Notes: a model not told the origin generated them from the sequence alone. A stretch of 64,000 nt of DNA from Candidatus Babelota bacterium (GCA_023379005.1 JAMCTG010000001.1:17521-81520), one strand, 5' to 3'; counted from the stretch's first letter, positions 1-10,882 are shown. Made by a program: numbers and translations.

Positions 1-215
1 CCACCAGGAATTTTGCCTGCCGCCGCAAAATGTTCTCTATAATCTATTGTTAATGGGAAAAAACCTGGAAATTCGGTAGAAGACGCACTGGTAGCTGTAG
101 AAAGAATTACAGTACCACCTTGTACAAACCATGCTGCACCATCAGCTTGATTTGCATATTTACCAATTACTACTTCATACCCAAATTCTGGAAGATAAAA
201 TTTTTTTCCCGTCAT
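1..215 (-). CDS. pnp: Polynucleotide phosphorylase, N-terminal part (cut by window edge)
   Basis: The 71 visible residues begin MTGKKFYLPEFGYEVVIGKY and run to FPLTIDYREHFAAAGKIPGG, which matches the N-terminus of the first RNase PH domain of PNPase, including the highly conserved (F)PLT-DYRE--AAGKIPGG block. PNPase is the phosphorolytic 3'-5' exoribonuclease and RNA-tailing enzyme of the bacterial degradosome. The ATG at 215 has an AGG-containing Shine-Dalgarno just upstream. The gene follows rpsO by about 60 nt on the same strand, the classic rpsO-pnp arrangement; in E. coli PNPase autoregulates its own leader between these genes. The rest of the gene (KH and S1 domains) lies outside the window, so completeness cannot be judged. 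Confidence 0.93.
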   Translation of the reverse strand, partial: MTGKKFYLPEFGYEVVIGKYANQADGAAWFVQGGTVILSTATSASSTEFPGFFPLTIDYREHFAAAGKIPG

Positions 216-277
216 TTACGAACCTATTATTTTTAAAATTTAATTAACTTATTTCTCTAAAATATAAACAATAAGTT

Positions 278-526
278 TTACTTACGCAAATTTAAAGTAG
301 AAATAAGTTTTTCATATACATTTCTATCGTGCTTTTGCAAATAATTTAAAAAACGACGACGCTGACCTACAAGTTTCATCAAACCACGCTGAGAACTATG
401 ATCTTTTGCATTGCGCTTAATATGTTCAGAAATACTTGAAATTTTTTCAGTCAACTGAACAACTTGTACTTCAAGAGATCCTGTATCTTTATCATTTTTT
501 TTAAACTTTAATATCAAATCTGACAT
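278..526 (-). CDS. rpsO: 30S ribosomal protein S15
   Basis: This 82-residue protein is close to the usual 88-89 of S15. It carries the family core: a glutamine/valine helix (EVQVVQLTEKI), the H-K-DHSSQRGL segment that contacts 16S rRNA at the h20-h22 junction, and the C-terminal RR-FLNYL--HD block. S15 is a primary binder that organises the platform of the 30S subunit. The ATG is preceded by TTGGAG with 6-nt spacing. It sits between tRNA-Val and pnp in one apparent transcription unit downstream of rpoC. Confidence 0.97.
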   Translation of the reverse strand: MSDLILKFKKNDKDTGSLEVQVVQLTEKISSISEHIKRNAKDHSSQRGLMKLVGQRRRFLNYLQKHDRNVYEKLISTLNLRK

Positions 527-549
527 TTAAAACTCCAATATATTTATTA

Positions 550-624
550 TGGTAGGCGCGAGTGGAATTGAACCACTGACCCTTGCTACGTCAAAGCAAT
601 GCTCTGCCCCTGAGCTACGCGCCT
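550..624 (-). tRNA. tRNA-Val (anticodon GAC)
   Basis: On the minus strand a full cloverleaf can be drawn: acceptor AGGCGCG/CGCGCCT, D-arm GCTC--GAGC, anticodon stem TTGCT/AGCAA around loop TTGACGT (anticodon GAC), T-arm with GGTTCAATTCC, and an encoded CCA end. It lies 11 nt downstream of the rpoC stop and upstream of rpsO, so it is probably processed out of the long rpoBC-rpsO-pnp transcript. Confidence 0.96.
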
Positions 625-635
625 TTACCAAATTT

Positions 636-3600
636 TTACGCTTTCTCTTCTTGCTGCGGTTTTTCTAAGTATTTTTTTCTAAATGCCTTAAATCCGGTAC
701 CAGCAGGAATTAATTTACCAATAACTACGTTTTCCTTCAAGCCATATAAGTGATCAACTGATCCCTGAATTGCAGCTTCCCCTAAAATACGAGTTGTTTC
801 TTGGAAAGATGCTGCAGATATAAAGCTTTCAGTTCCTAATGATGCTAATGTAATACCCATTAGAACAGGTTTTGCAACAGCAACTTTTTTACCTTCGGCT
901 GCTAAAGATGAATTCACAGTCTTAAAGTGAATTTTGTCAACACGATCTCCAATTAAGAAATCTGTATCGCCTGGTTCTACAATTCTTACTTTTCGCAACA
1001 TTTGTTTTACAATTAATTCAATATGTCGATCATTAATATCAACACCTTGAAGTTTGTAAATATATTGAATTTGATTTACAAGATATTTTTGTAAAACATC
1101 AGGCCCTAAAATTCTTAAAATATCTGAAAGTACTGGCGAACCTGTTGTTAATTTATCACCAGAATTAACTCTTTCACCATTTACAACATTAAGCTGTTTA
1201 CCACGTGGAACAAAGTAATCAAAAGTCTCTTGAGCATTTACAACTGAAACTTTACGAAGACCTCTATGTAATCCACCAATAACAACTTCGCCATCAACAT
1301 CTGCAAGAATTGCCGGATCTTTTGGAACACGGGCTTCAAATAATTCAGAAATTCTAGGTAAACCACCGGTGATATCTTTTGTACGAGAAATTTCTCTTGG
1401 CATCTTGATTAACACATCACCTACAGAAACTTTTTGTTCATCTTGAACACTTAAATAAGCACCTGATGGTAAATAATATTGTGCTAATTCATTTCCAGCT
1501 TCATCGACAATCATTAAAGCAGGTTGATATTTATCACCTTTATGTTCAAGAATCATTTTTATAGAACGATTAGTTGCAGCATCAAAGTGATCTTGTACTG
1601 TAGCATTATCTACTAAATCAACAAATTTCACATAACCTGATTGTTCAGTCATAATAACTTTGTTATTAACATCCCATTCAACTAATTTTGTTCCTGGTTT
1701 AACTTCTTGACCATCTTGGACTAAAAGTACAGAACCATATTCAATATCATGTTTTTGAAGATCTCTACCATCTGGGCCAACAATAAGTAATTTACCTTTA
1801 CGGCTCAATATAATATTTTGACCTTCTCTATTCTTTATAGTTCTTACACCTTTCAATTCAACTATTCCTGTTGATTTAGCAATGAAAGATGATTGTTCTG
1901 CTAAGCTAGCGGTACCACCGACGTGGAACGTTCTCATGGTAAGCTGTGTACCAGGTTCACCAATTGATTGTGCAGCAATAATACCAACTGTCGCCCCAGG
2001 AAATGCTAATTGACCGGTTGAAAGATCCATACCATAACACTTGGAACATACACCACGTTTTGCTTGGCAAACTAAAACTGAACGAACAGGAATTTTGGAT
2101 AAAGTTGATTGATTAATTTTTTCTATATCATCACGAGTAATCAATTGATCTTGTGCAAGAATTAATTCTCCAGTTACAGGATCTTTTACATCAGAAGCAA
2201 TAACACGTCCAAATACTCTATTTGCAAGTGTTGAAATAATATCTCCAGATTCTTGCAAATCTTCAAATTCAATAAACCCTAAAGTTTTGCAATCTATCAT
2301 AGAAACAACAACATCTTGAGCAACGTCAACTAATTTACGTGTTAAATAACCAGATTGAGCTGTTTTCAATGCTGTATCTGCTTGACCTTTTCTTGCACCG
2401 TGAGTTGAAATGAAATATTCAAAAACTCCAAGCCCATCTCTAAAGTTAGTTTTAACAGGTGTTTCCATAATATCGCCAGATGGTTTTGCCATCAGACCAC
2501 GCATACCAACAAGCTGTTTAATCTGATCTTTAGATCCACGAGCACCAGATTGAAGCATCATGAAAATTGGATTGAATGGTTTTAGATTTCCATCTTTATT
2601 TTCAAATGCCAATCTATCTTCTTTTTCAAGCTCTTGAGCCATGTCAGATGCAACATCTGAAGTAGCATGAGACCAAGTACTTACAATTTTATTGTATCTT
2701 TCCCCGTCTGTAATGACACCTTCCATGTAAAGATCTTCAATATTTTGAACATCTTTTTCAGCTTTAGTGATGATAGCATCTTTTTTATGTGGAACAATAA
2801 GATTATTGATAGAGAATGAAATACCTGCAATTGTTGAATGATAGAAACCTAATTTCTTAATTTTATCAAGACATTTTACAGTTTCATCGGAACCAAATCT
2901 ATGATAAATTCTTTCAATCGTTTTAGCAATATCAGATTTTGTCATGATTTTGTTAACCCAATTGAAATCAGATCCTTTTGGTAAAGCTTCATAAAACAAT
3001 ACGCGACCTGTTGTTGTATCAACTAATTGCTCATCAATTCTAACTTTTATTCTAGCATGCAAATCAACTTGTTTATATTGATAAGCACTTACCACTTCAG
3101 AAGTATTTGTAAATATCGTATTTTCACCAGCAACATTTGCTCTAACTTTTGTAATATAGTGCAATCCAAGAACCATGTCTTGCGATGGAACTGCAACTGG
3201 TTTACCACTTGCAGGAGATAATAAGTTATTAACAGATAATACTAAATTCTTAGCTTCAAGAATTGCCTGACTACTAAGTGGAACGTGAACAGCCATTTGG
3301 TCACCATCAAAGTCCGCGTTAAATGCTTGGCAAACTAGAGGATGAATTTTTATAGCTTTTCCATCAACTAATACTGGATAAAATGATTGAATACCCAATC
3401 TATGTAAAGTTGGCGCACGGTTTAATAATACTGGGTGATCTTTTACAACACTTTCAAGAACGTCCCAAACTTCTGGAGCAGATTCTTCAACCATTCGTTT
3501 AGCAACTCTTAAATTTGGAGCAATTTCACTCTGTAATAAACCTGAAAAAACATGGCATTTGAATAATTCTAATGCCATAATTTTAGGCAACCCGCATTGA

Positions 3601-4709
3601 TCCATTCTTAATTCTGGATCGACAACAATAACTGAACGTCCTGAATAATCTACACGTTTACCAAGTAAGTTTTGTCTAAATCTACCTTGCTTACCACGCA
3701 ACATTTCACTTAATGATTTTAATGCACGCTTATTGGAACCTCTTACTGGTTGTCCTCTTCGACCATTATCAATAAGAGCATCAACAGCTTCTTGCAACAT
3801 TCTCATTTCATTTTTGATAATAACTGAAGGAGCTGCGATTTCCATTAATCTTTGCAATCTTATATTTCTATTTAAAACGCGTCTATAAAGTTCGTTTAAA
3901 TCTGAGCTTGCAAATCTTCCACCTTCCAAAGGAACCAATGGTCTTAAATCTGGTGGTAATACTGGTAATATTGTTAGTATCATCCATTCCGGTCTTAGTT
4001 CTGCATGAATAAGACCTGATAATAATTTGATGCGTTTCATTATTTTTGGACGCAATGCAACAGATGTTGTTTTTTTGTATTCTTCAGACAGACGATTAAT
4101 CTCATGATGAAGATCTAATAAACTTAAAACATCTTTTAATGCTTTTGCGCCTGTTTCAGCTGCAAAATGTGTATCTTCAGGATGCGCATCTAAATAATTT
4201 TCATATTCAGCATTTGTAAGAAGTGTTTTTCTTGGATATGGAGATTTACCTTGGTGAATAACCATATAAGCATCAAAATAAACAACTCTTTCCAAGTCTT
4301 TAATTGGCATATCTAAAATCAAACCAAGATAACTTGGCATACCTTTTAAATACCAAATATGACATACAGGAGCAACTAAATCTATGTGGCCCATTCTTTC
4401 ACGACGAACTCTAGATTGTATCACTTCGACTCCGCATTTTTCGCAAGTGATACCTCTATGTTTCATTCTCTTATATTTTCCGCAATTACATTCCCAATCT
4501 TTTACAGGACCGAAAATGCGAGCGCAGAAAAGACCATCACGTTCTGGTTTTAAAGTTCTATAGTTAATAGTTTCGATTTTTTTAACTTCACCATAAGATA
4601 ATGATCTTATTTTTTCAGGTGATGCAATTCCCAATTTAAAGCTATTAAACTGAGATGCATTTACATATTCTCTAAATCTTCGAAGCAATTGATTAGTCAT
4701 TGAACTCAT
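636..4709 (-). CDS. rpoC: DNA-directed RNA polymerase subunit beta'
   Basis: The 1357 residues carry every hallmark of bacterial beta'. The N-terminal zinc ribbon has C74, C76, C89 and C92. The catalytic NADFDGD Mg2+ loop is at about 464-470, preceded by the [14 protein letters not shown] switch/lid region. The bridge-helix and trigger-loop segments ([21 protein letters not shown]) and the second zinc site ([11 protein letters not shown]) follow. It is the catalytic subunit of RNA polymerase. The ATG start has a perfect AAGGAGG six nt upstream, and the first 17 nt overlap the end of rpoB in another frame, so the two subunits are probably translationally coupled. Length is slightly below the 1407 of E. 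coli. Nothing appears damaged. Confidence 0.99.
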   Translation of the reverse strand: MSSMTNQLLRRFREYVNASQFNSFKLGIASPEKIRSLSYGEVKKIETINYRTLKPERDGLFCARIFGPVKDWECNCGKYKRMKHRGITCEKCGVEVIQSRVRRERMGHIDLVAPVCHIWYLKGMPSYLGLILDMPIKDLERVVYFDAYMVIHQGKSPYPRKTLLTNAEYENYLDAHPEDTHFAAETGAKALKDVLSLLDLHHEINRLSEEYKKTTSVALRPKIMKRIKLLSGLIHAELRPEWMILTILPVLPPDLRPLVPLEGGRFASSDLNELYRRVLNRNIRLQRLMEIAAPSVIIKNEMRMLQEAVDALIDNGRRGQPVRGSNKRALKSLSEMLRGKQGRFRQNLLGKRVDYSGRSVIVVDPELRMDQCGLPKIMALELFKCHVFSGLLQSEIAPNLRVAKRMVEESAPEVWDVLESVVKDHPVLLNRAPTLHRLGIQSFYPVLVDGKAIKIHPLVCQAFNADFDGDQMAVHVPLSSQAILEAKNLVLSVNNLLSPASGKPVAVPSQDMVLGLHYITKVRANVAGENTIFTNTSEVVSAYQYKQVDLHARIKVRIDEQLVDTTTGRVLFYEALPKGSDFNWVNKIMTKSDIAKTIERIYHRFGSDETVKCLDKIKKLGFYHSTIAGISFSINNLIVPHKKDAIITKAEKDVQNIEDLYMEGVITDGERYNKIVSTWSHATSDVASDMAQELEKEDRLAFENKDGNLKPFNPIFMMLQSGARGSKDQIKQLVGMRGLMAKPSGDIMETPVKTNFRDGLGVFEYFISTHGARKGQADTALKTAQSGYLTRKLVDVAQDVVVSMIDCKTLGFIEFEDLQESGDIISTLANRVFGRVIASDVKDPVTGELILAQDQLITRDDIEKINQSTLSKIPVRSVLVCQAKRGVCSKCYGMDLSTGQLAFPGATVGIIAAQSIGEPGTQLTMRTFHVGGTASLAEQSSFIAKSTGIVELKGVRTIKNREGQNIILSRKGKLLIVGPDGRDLQKHDIEYGSVLLVQDGQEVKPGTKLVEWDVNNKVIMTEQSGYVKFVDLVDNATVQDHFDAATNRSIKMILEHKGDKYQPALMIVDEAGNELAQYYLPSGAYLSVQDEQKVSVGDVLIKMPREISRTKDITGGLPRISELFEARVPKDPAILADVDGEVVIGGLHRGLRKVSVVNAQETFDYFVPRGKQLNVVNGERVNSGDKLTTGSPVLSDILRILGPDVLQKYLVNQIQYIYKLQGVDINDRHIELIVKQMLRKVRIVEPGDTDFLIGDRVDKIHFKTVNSSLAAEGKKVAVAKPVLMGITLASLGTESFISAASFQETTRILGEAAIQGSVDHLYGLKENVVIGKLIPAGTGFKAFRKKYLEKPQQEEKA

Positions 4710-7700
4710 TGACTTCCTCCTTGCCGCTCTTAAATAAATCCACAGATAACCCTAAACTTTGAAGTTCTTTAATTAACACATTAAATGATTCTGGCAAGCC
4801 CGGTTCTGGAACTTCTTCACCATGAATAATTGCTTCATAAACTTTATGGCGACCACTTACGTCGTCAGATTTATATGTAAGCATTTCTTGTAAAGCATAT
4901 CCAGCTCCATAAGCTTCTAATGCCCATACTTCCATTTCACCAAAACGCTGACCACCCATTTGAGCTTTACCACCAAGAGGTTGTTGCGTTACTAATGAAT
5001 ATGGTCCAACAGAACGAGCATGTAATTTATCATCTACCATATGATTTAATTTCATCATGTAAATAGCACCAACTGTAACAGGTTGGTCAAAATATAAACC
5101 TGTTCTTCCATCACGTACTTTAAATGCACCAGATTCAGGCGCATGAATTTCTTTTAGAAGAGGTTGTATATCATTTTCAAAGCTTGCACCTTCAAAAATT
5201 GGGGTTCTAAACAACACACCAGCTTTTGCAGTTTTTTTAGCAAGTTCTATTAAACCTTCTTGTCCATGATTATTTTCATATTGATCAATCAATTCTTTAC
5301 CATAATAATTTTCAAGATGTTTTTTTATAGTTTTAGTACTTTCTTGATTAATTTCTTCAGCTAATTTTGCACCAAGTTGTTTACCAGAATATCCCAATAT
5401 TGTTTCCAAAATCTGACCAACGTTCATACGAGAAGGAACACCAAGCGGATTTAAAACAATATCCACTGATCTGCCATCATCTAAGTATGGCATGTCTTCA
5501 CGAGGAACAATATTAGAAACAACACCCTTATTTCCGTGTCTACCTGCTAATTTATCACCAACAGAAACTGGACGTTTCATAGCAATATAAACTTTAACAA
5601 CTTTAATTACACCAGAAGGTAAAGGATCACCCTTTTTCAATTTGTTAATACGTTCTTCTTTTAATCCATCTAAAATACGTTTTTGATTTTCAAGAGAAGA
5701 TTCAAATTTTTCAATTTGAGCATTAACAACTTTATCAGCGGTTTTGAATGCAAAAACATCTTTTAATGTTAATTCTTCAAGTTTTTTCTTATCAAACTTG
5801 TCATTTTTCAATACAGTTTTTGAAGTTTTAGATGAAGGCTCACCTGAAACAAGAAGATCAACAACTTTTTCTTTGAGCATTTTTTCTAATACTTCGATGT
5901 GCATTTTATAAATATTTTCAAGTTTTTTGGTTTCATGCGCAACCATATCTTTATAGCGTTTGTCTTTGCGCATTCCGCTTCTTGAAAATATTTTAACATC
6001 AATAACTGTACCTTCTATTCCAGGTGGAACTCTCAATGAAGTATCTCTTACTTCTCTTGATTTTTCACCAAAAATAGCTCTTAATAATTTTTCTTCAGGA
6101 GAATATTGTATGTCACCTTTAAGTGTAACTTTACCAACTAAAATATCTCCAGGACGAACTCTGGTACCAACTCGAACGATACCATCTTCATCTAAACCTT
6201 CTAAAGCAATTTCAGAAACATTTGGAATATCTCTTGTAATTTCTTCAGGCCCAAGTTTTGTATCACGTGCATCTGCAACATATTCATCTATATGTATAGA
6301 AGTAAATGAATCGTCAGCAACTAAACGTTTACTTACGACAATCGCGTCTTCAAAGTTGTAACCATGCCAAGGCATAAATGCTACAAGTACGTTAGAACCT
6401 AAAGCTAATTCACCTTCAGAAATTGATGGACCATTACTAATAACATCACCAGTTTTAATACGTTCTCCAACTTTAACGTTAGGAGTTTGATGTATTAGCG
6501 TACTATAACTAGAACGCTGGAATGTTCTTAAATAATAAGTATCAACACCGTTAAATATCCAATCATCTTGATTTTTAAATTCTGATTCATCATCTCTGAT
6601 TACAATTTTGTCACCAGAGACATATTCGACAACACCAGATCTTTTTGCAAGAATTGCAGCACCTGACGCATAGGCAATTTCTTGCTCCATACCAGTACCA
6701 ACAATTGGTCTTTGCATTCTAATCAATGGAACTGCTTGACGTTGCATGTTCGCACCCATTAATGCACGAGAAGCGTCATCATGTTCCAAGAATGGAATTA
6801 ATGCAGTTGCAACAGATACTAATTGTTTAGGAGATAAATCAACATAATTTATTTTATCAGCATCGACATATTTAAAGTTGCCTTCATGACGAGCAAAAAT
6901 TGAATCGCCCTTTAAAATACCTTTTTCTTCATCAACACTATCAGCTTGCGCAATATAACAATCAGCTTCTTCAAAGGCATCTAAGAAAACAACACCTTCT
7001 TGAATTTTTCTATCTTTGACAGGTCTATAACCAGTTTCGATAAATCCAAGATCATTTACAGTTGCGTAAGTACTTAGAGATGAAATAAGACCAATTGTTT
7101 GACCTTCAGGTGTTTCAATTGGACAAATTCTACCATAGTGAGATGTATGAACGTCACGAACTTCATAAGTTGCACGATCTTTAATTACACCACCAGGCCC
7201 AAGAGCTGAAAGACGTCTTTTATGAGCAATTTCAGATAAAGGATTTGTTTGGTCCATAAATTGGGAAAGTTGACCAGTTCCAAAAAATTCTCTTAAAACT
7301 GCACTTAGTGGTTTTACATTCAAGAAATCTTGAGGCATTAATGCAGCATGAGCTTCTTGAACTCTAAATCTTTCTCTGACAATACGTTCGATACGTAGTA
7401 ATCCTACATAAATTTGATTATTTAATAATTCACCGACAAGACGGACACGTCTATTACCTAAGTGATCTATATCATCTAATTCACCTTCGCCGCGTTCGCG
7501 AAGATTTACTAAATATTTAATTGTAGAAAATATATCTTCTTTAGTTAATGTAGTAATATTTTCTTCAACGTTCAACCCAAGTTTTCTATTAATTCTAATT
7601 CTTCCAACTTTAGTTAAATCGTATAAGCGACTACTATACAAACTATTTTCTAATTTTTCTTTTACTTCTTTTAGTGAAGCACTATCGCCCGGCCAAACTT

Positions 7701-9027
7701 TATTATGAATTTCTTTTAATGCTTCATCTTCAGAAAAACATTTATCTTGAGCAAGCGTTAAAGGAATAGTAGGTTGCAATACATAACCAGAAGAAGCTAT
7801 AAGATCAAATTCCAATTTTGGAAATTTCTTAAATAATTCATAATGTTCTTCTGCAAAATGCGCACCTTGATCAACTAAAATCTCACCAGTTTCTGGATCA
7901 ATAACATCACTTGCAAATACACGGTTAATCAAACCAGATTTTCTTAAATTTAGTTTATTAATACCTAATTTATTTAATTTGCCAATAATTTCTTTAGTGA
8001 CTCTTTTACCGACAAATTGGTCTTCATCTTTGTGTTCAATCATTCCGCGTTCAATACGCACGCCAAGTAAACTGTCATCAAGTTTTTGATAAAATTCATT
8101 TTTTTGAACAGTTACTTTGTCAAATCTATAAAAAAGAGGAATAATTTCTTCGCGTGGAACACCAAGAGCTTGAAGGAATGAAGTTATCAGAATTTTTTTC
8201 TTCTTATCTAATCGCACATACAAAATATCATTGCTATCAAACTCAAAATCTAGCCATGATCCACGCATAGGAATAATACGAGCAATATAATAAGGTTTTC
8301 CTCTTACGTCTTTTACTTTCTTACTTTGACTAAAAACTACACCAGGTGATCTATGCAATTGGCTTACAATAACACGATCAATACCGTTAATTACAAAGAT
8401 GCCTAAATTACCAAGTAAAATTCGACCATGATCTTCATAAAGATCTGCCATAATAGGAACATCCGCAAAGAAAATGTCTTGTTCTTTAACATCCCTGATT
8501 AATTTTTTTCCATTCGCATCAACATCCCAGCCTATAAGCTGCATCTTAACACGTAAAGGCATAGAAAAGGTTTGTCCACTAGAACGACATTCATCCAAAG
8601 TCATTGGCATTTGGATTGTTACTCTAGCTAAACAGTTAGGACAAGTTTTATATGAAGCGGTGTTTTTTTTACAAAAAGTACAAGTAAGTTTTTCGTCTAA
8701 TGCAGAACAGTCAGATTTTTTACATGAAGAACAACTCCATGTATAACGATTAGCAATACCAGTTAATTTTCCACAAGTACATGCCCAATTACCAAGCTCA
8801 TAGCTAACATATTCAAGAGACATCCTGTCATTATATTCTATTGGGAATATATCTCTTAAAACTTTTTCTAAACCAATATTTTTTCGCTCAACGGGTAAAT
8901 AATCCAATTGAGCGAATTCATTAAAAGATCTAGACTGAATAGCTATTAAATTTGGTACTGGAACTATGTCTTCAATCTTACCAAAAGATTTACGAATTAC
9001 TTCCTTGCCCGTGCGCAGGCTAGACAT
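4693..9027 (-). CDS. rpoB: DNA-directed RNA polymerase subunit beta, with an unusual Cys-rich insertion
   Basis: The 1444-residue beta subunit has the rifampicin-pocket block (QLSQFMDQTNPLSEI followed by HKRRLSALGPGG), with the residues usually mutated to resistance in wild-type form, and the active-site blocks HGNKGV and GGQRFGEMEVWALEAYGA. What is odd is the N-terminus. Between the conserved YELG segment (about 75-79) and DECRSSG (146-151) lie nine cysteines (C83, C85, C99, C102, C107, C116, C119, C129, C132) arranged mostly as CxC/CxxC pairs. In ordinary bacterial beta these two segments are nearly adjacent. This looks like one or two extra zinc ribbons. The start is ATG with GAGGAG upstream. 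It follows rplL after a 201-nt gap and overlaps rpoC by 17 nt. Confidence 0.99.
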   Translation of the reverse strand: MSSLRTGKEVIRKSFGKIEDIVPVPNLIAIQSRSFNEFAQLDYLPVERKNIGLEKVLRDIFPIEYNDRMSLEYVSYELGNWACTCGKLTGIANRYTWSCSSCKKSDCSALDEKLTCTFCKKNTASYKTCPNCLARVTIQMPMTLDECRSSGQTFSMPLRVKMQLIGWDVDANGKKLIRDVKEQDIFFADVPIMADLYEDHGRILLGNLGIFVINGIDRVIVSQLHRSPGVVFSQSKKVKDVRGKPYYIARIIPMRGSWLDFEFDSNDILYVRLDKKKKILITSFLQALGVPREEIIPLFYRFDKVTVQKNEFYQKLDDSLLGVRIERGMIEHKDEDQFVGKRVTKEIIGKLNKLGINKLNLRKSGLINRVFASDVIDPETGEILVDQGAHFAEEHYELFKKFPKLEFDLIASSGYVLQPTIPLTLAQDKCFSEDEALKEIHNKVWPGDSASLKEVKEKLENSLYSSRLYDLTKVGRIRINRKLGLNVEENITTLTKEDIFSTIKYLVNLRERGEGELDDIDHLGNRRVRLVGELLNNQIYVGLLRIERIVRERFRVQEAHAALMPQDFLNVKPLSAVLREFFGTGQLSQFMDQTNPLSEIAHKRRLSALGPGGVIKDRATYEVRDVHTSHYGRICPIETPEGQTIGLISSLSTYATVNDLGFIETGYRPVKDRKIQEGVVFLDAFEEADCYIAQADSVDEEKGILKGDSIFARHEGNFKYVDADKINYVDLSPKQLVSVATALIPFLEHDDASRALMGANMQRQAVPLIRMQRPIVGTGMEQEIAYASGAAILAKRSGVVEYVSGDKIVIRDDESEFKNQDDWIFNGVDTYYLRTFQRSSYSTLIHQTPNVKVGERIKTGDVISNGPSISEGELALGSNVLVAFMPWHGYNFEDAIVVSKRLVADDSFTSIHIDEYVADARDTKLGPEEITRDIPNVSEIALEGLDEDGIVRVGTRVRPGDILVGKVTLKGDIQYSPEEKLLRAIFGEKSREVRDTSLRVPPGIEGTVIDVKIFSRSGMRKDKRYKDMVAHETKKLENIYKMHIEVLEKMLKEKVVDLLVSGEPSSKTSKTVLKNDKFDKKKLEELTLKDVFAFKTADKVVNAQIEKFESSLENQKRILDGLKEERINKLKKGDPLPSGVIKVVKVYIAMKRPVSVGDKLAGRHGNKGVVSNIVPREDMPYLDDGRSVDIVLNPLGVPSRMNVGQILETILGYSGKQLGAKLAEEINQESTKTIKKHLENYYGKELIDQYENNHGQEGLIELAKKTAKAGVLFRTPIFEGASFENDIQPLLKEIHAPESGAFKVRDGRTGLYFDQPVTVGAIYMMKLNHMVDDKLHARSVGPYSLVTQQPLGGKAQMGGQRFGEMEVWALEAYGAGYALQEMLTYKSDDVSGRHKVYEAIIHGEEVPEPGLPESFNVLIKELQSLGLSVDLFKSGKEEVNEFND

Positions 9028-9088
9028 TAAGCTGCTCCTCGTATTTTAAAAAAATTATATACTTTATATTTTTACACGAATGAAGCGC

Positions 9089-9154
9089 TCAACGGTTTTA
9101 ACCGTTGAATCGCGCGTAATTCTTCGTAGCTAATCCACATCGCTAAAATTAGCG
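9089..9154. repeat. Two short palindromes in the rplL-rpoB intergenic region
   Basis: The 201-nt gap between rplL and rpoB holds a perfect 20-nt palindrome (TCAACGGTTTTAACCGTTGA, 9089-9108) and a perfect 14-nt palindrome (CGCTAAAATTAGCG, 9141-9154). The latter is embedded in CTTCGTAGCTAA--TTAGCGAAAG, which resembles the dispersed repeat family of this genome. Neither is followed by a U-tract in the direction of transcription, so they are not ordinary terminators. A processing site, as at the E. coli rplL-rpoB junction, or a decayed repeat are both possible. Confidence 0.6.
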
Positions 9155-9228
9155 AAAGGAAATCTACTTCCCCATTTATCTTAGTTAAAAAAACAAGAAT
9201 TTTTTGGCAAAGTAGAATAAAAACTATT

Positions 9229-9612
9229 TTAGCTAAGTTTAACTTTAGCACCAGCAGCTTCTAGAGCTTCTTTCATTTTTTTAGCATCATCTTTTGATGC
9301 AGCTTCTGCAATAACTGATGGAAGATTTTCAACTGCATTTTTAGCATCTGTTAAACTCATTTGTGAAACAGAACGAATTGCTTTAATTGCGTTGATCTTA
9401 TTATCAGCAGCGATTAATTCAACTTTGTATTCAGACTTTTCTTCTTGCGCAGCAGCAGGAGCAGCCCCAGCTTGTGCAGCAGGTGCAGCTGATGTTGCAA
9501 CAGCAGAAGCTGATACCCCAAATGTTTGTTCAATAGCTTTTACTAATTCTGCTAATTCAATAACAGTTAAAGAACTGATTTGTTCAATTAGTTTTTCTGC
9601 TTTTGATGACAT
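9229..9612 (-). CDS. rplL: 50S ribosomal protein L7/L12
   Basis: The 127-residue acidic protein has the N-terminal dimerisation helix (KAEKLIEQISSLTVIELAEL), an Ala-rich hinge around residues 35-55, and the C-terminal factor-binding domain (VELIAADNKINAIKAIR, ending GAKVKL). It forms the stalk that recruits and stimulates translational GTPases. I place the start at the ATG giving MSSKAEK because GGAG lies about 7 nt upstream; a longer reading would start at a TTG overlapping that Shine-Dalgarno. Order after rplJ is canonical. Confidence 0.97.
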   Translation of the reverse strand: MSSKAEKLIEQISSLTVIELAELVKAIEQTFGVSASAVATSAAPAAQAGAAPAAAQEEKSEYKVELIAADNKINAIKAIRSVSQMSLTDAKNAVENLPSVIAEAASKDDAKKMKEALEAAGAKVKLS

Positions 9613-9654
9613 ATTTTTCTCCAAATAAAGGTTAAAAATTAAGTTATTGATTAA

Positions 9655-10176
9655 TTATTTTTGTTTTTGTTCTTCAACTTGTTTTAATGCAACCGCCAAT
9701 TTTGTCATTAACATATTTAATTGGTATGCAAGTGTTGAAATAGGTGCTTTAAGTGTACCGGCTAATTGAGCAACTAACACTTCTCTTGAAGGTAATGATG
9801 CTACAAATACAACCTGATCTTTGCTTGCAGCTTTATGTTCAAAACAACCAGCTACAATTACAAATTTTTCATTATCTTCGGCAGTTTTTGCTACTATTTT
9901 TGCAACAGATGGCACATCATTTTCTGCAAAAATTATTGCCACTTGTTCTTTAAAATATGGAATTAAATCTTCAAACCCTGGGACACCTTTTGCTGCAATT
10001 TTCATCAAAGTGTTTTTTGCAACATGCATACTTCCACCTTGAGTTCTTAAATTTTTACGTAATACTAAAGTGTCTTCGACAGTCATCCCTTTAATACCAA
10101 CTAAAAAAGAACCATTTACGGTTTCAAAATTCTTTTTTAAAGATTTAATAGCTATTTCTTTGTCTTGACGATTCAT
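9655..10176 (-). CDS. rplJ: 50S ribosomal protein L10
   Basis: 173 residues with the L10 signature in the N-terminal rRNA-binding domain (VNGSFLVGIKGMTVEDTLVL, then LRTQGGSMHVAKNTLMKIA) and a C-terminal helix that anchors L7/L12 dimers (AYQLNMLMTKLAVALKQVEEQ). L10 with L7/L12 forms the stalk base and usually autoregulates the rplJL-rpoBC mRNA by binding its leader. I do not see an extended leader here: only 13 nt separate it from rplA, so regulation through a dedicated rplJ leader seems unlikely. Confidence 0.97.
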   Translation of the reverse strand: MNRQDKEIAIKSLKKNFETVNGSFLVGIKGMTVEDTLVLRKNLRTQGGSMHVAKNTLMKIAAKGVPGFEDLIPYFKEQVAIIFAENDVPSVAKIVAKTAEDNEKFVIVAGCFEHKAASKDQVVFVASLPSREVLVAQLAGTLKAPISTLAYQLNMLMTKLAVALKQVEEQKQK

Positions 10177-10189
10177 TGGATAATCCTAT

Positions 10190-10882
10190 TTATTGTATTT
10201 CATCCAGATTAACACGAACGCCAACCCCCATTGTTGACGAAATGGTTAATTTCTTTAAAAATTTTCCTTTTGATGATGCTGGCTTAGATGATGCAAGTGT
10301 TCTAATAAATGCAACTAAATTGTCTTGCAATTTTTGTGCATCAAATGAAACTTTTCCAAATGTAAAATGTACCAATCCACTTTTATCATTTTTAAAGAAC
10401 AAACGACCTTTTTTAAGATCATTTATTACTGTACCAACATCAAAAGTTACTGTGCCATTTTTCTTATTTGGCAACAAACCTCTAGGCCCTAAAATTTTTG
10501 CAACTTTACCAACAATTCCCATTAGATCAGGAGTTGCAATTGCATAATCAAAATCTGTCCAACCAGATTCAATTTTTTCTACTAAATCATCTGTTCCAAT
10601 GTAATCAGCTCCAGCTTTTTTTGCCGCATCAGCATATTCGCCTTTGGCAAATGCTATAACTTTTACACTTTTACCAGTTCCATGAGGTAAAATAATTGAA
10701 CCTCTAACATTTTGATCACCTTTAGATGCATCTATTCCTAAATTAATATGAGCATCTACGGATTCATCAAATTTAACATACGTTAATTCTTTAACTTTTT
10801 TTACAGCCTGATCGACTGAATAAGCTTCTTGTTTGCGTATGTTATCAACCGCTTTTAAATATTTTTTACCATGACTTTTCAT
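10190..10882 (-). CDS. rplA: 50S ribosomal protein L1
   Basis: 230 residues, the normal length for L1, with the signatures SVDQAVKKVKEL, the alternating domain blocks (GTGKSVKVIAFAKGEYADAA, then AIATPDLMGIVGKVAKILGPRGLLPNKK) and the SSTMGVGVRVN tail. It forms the L1 stalk that moves E-site tRNA, and in many bacteria represses the L11 operon. The start is set at the ATG giving MKSHGKKYL because AGGGGAAATC precedes it; a longer TTG-initiated reading would overlap that site. Confidence 0.97.
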   Translation of the reverse strand: MKSHGKKYLKAVDNIRKQEAYSVDQAVKKVKELTYVKFDESVDAHINLGIDASKGDQNVRGSIILPHGTGKSVKVIAFAKGEYADAAKKAGADYIGTDDLVEKIESGWTDFDYAIATPDLMGIVGKVAKILGPRGLLPNKKNGTVTFDVGTVINDLKKGRLFFKNDKSGLVHFTFGKVSFDAQKLQDNLVAFIRTLASSKPASSKGKFLKKLTISSTMGVGVRVNLDEIQ

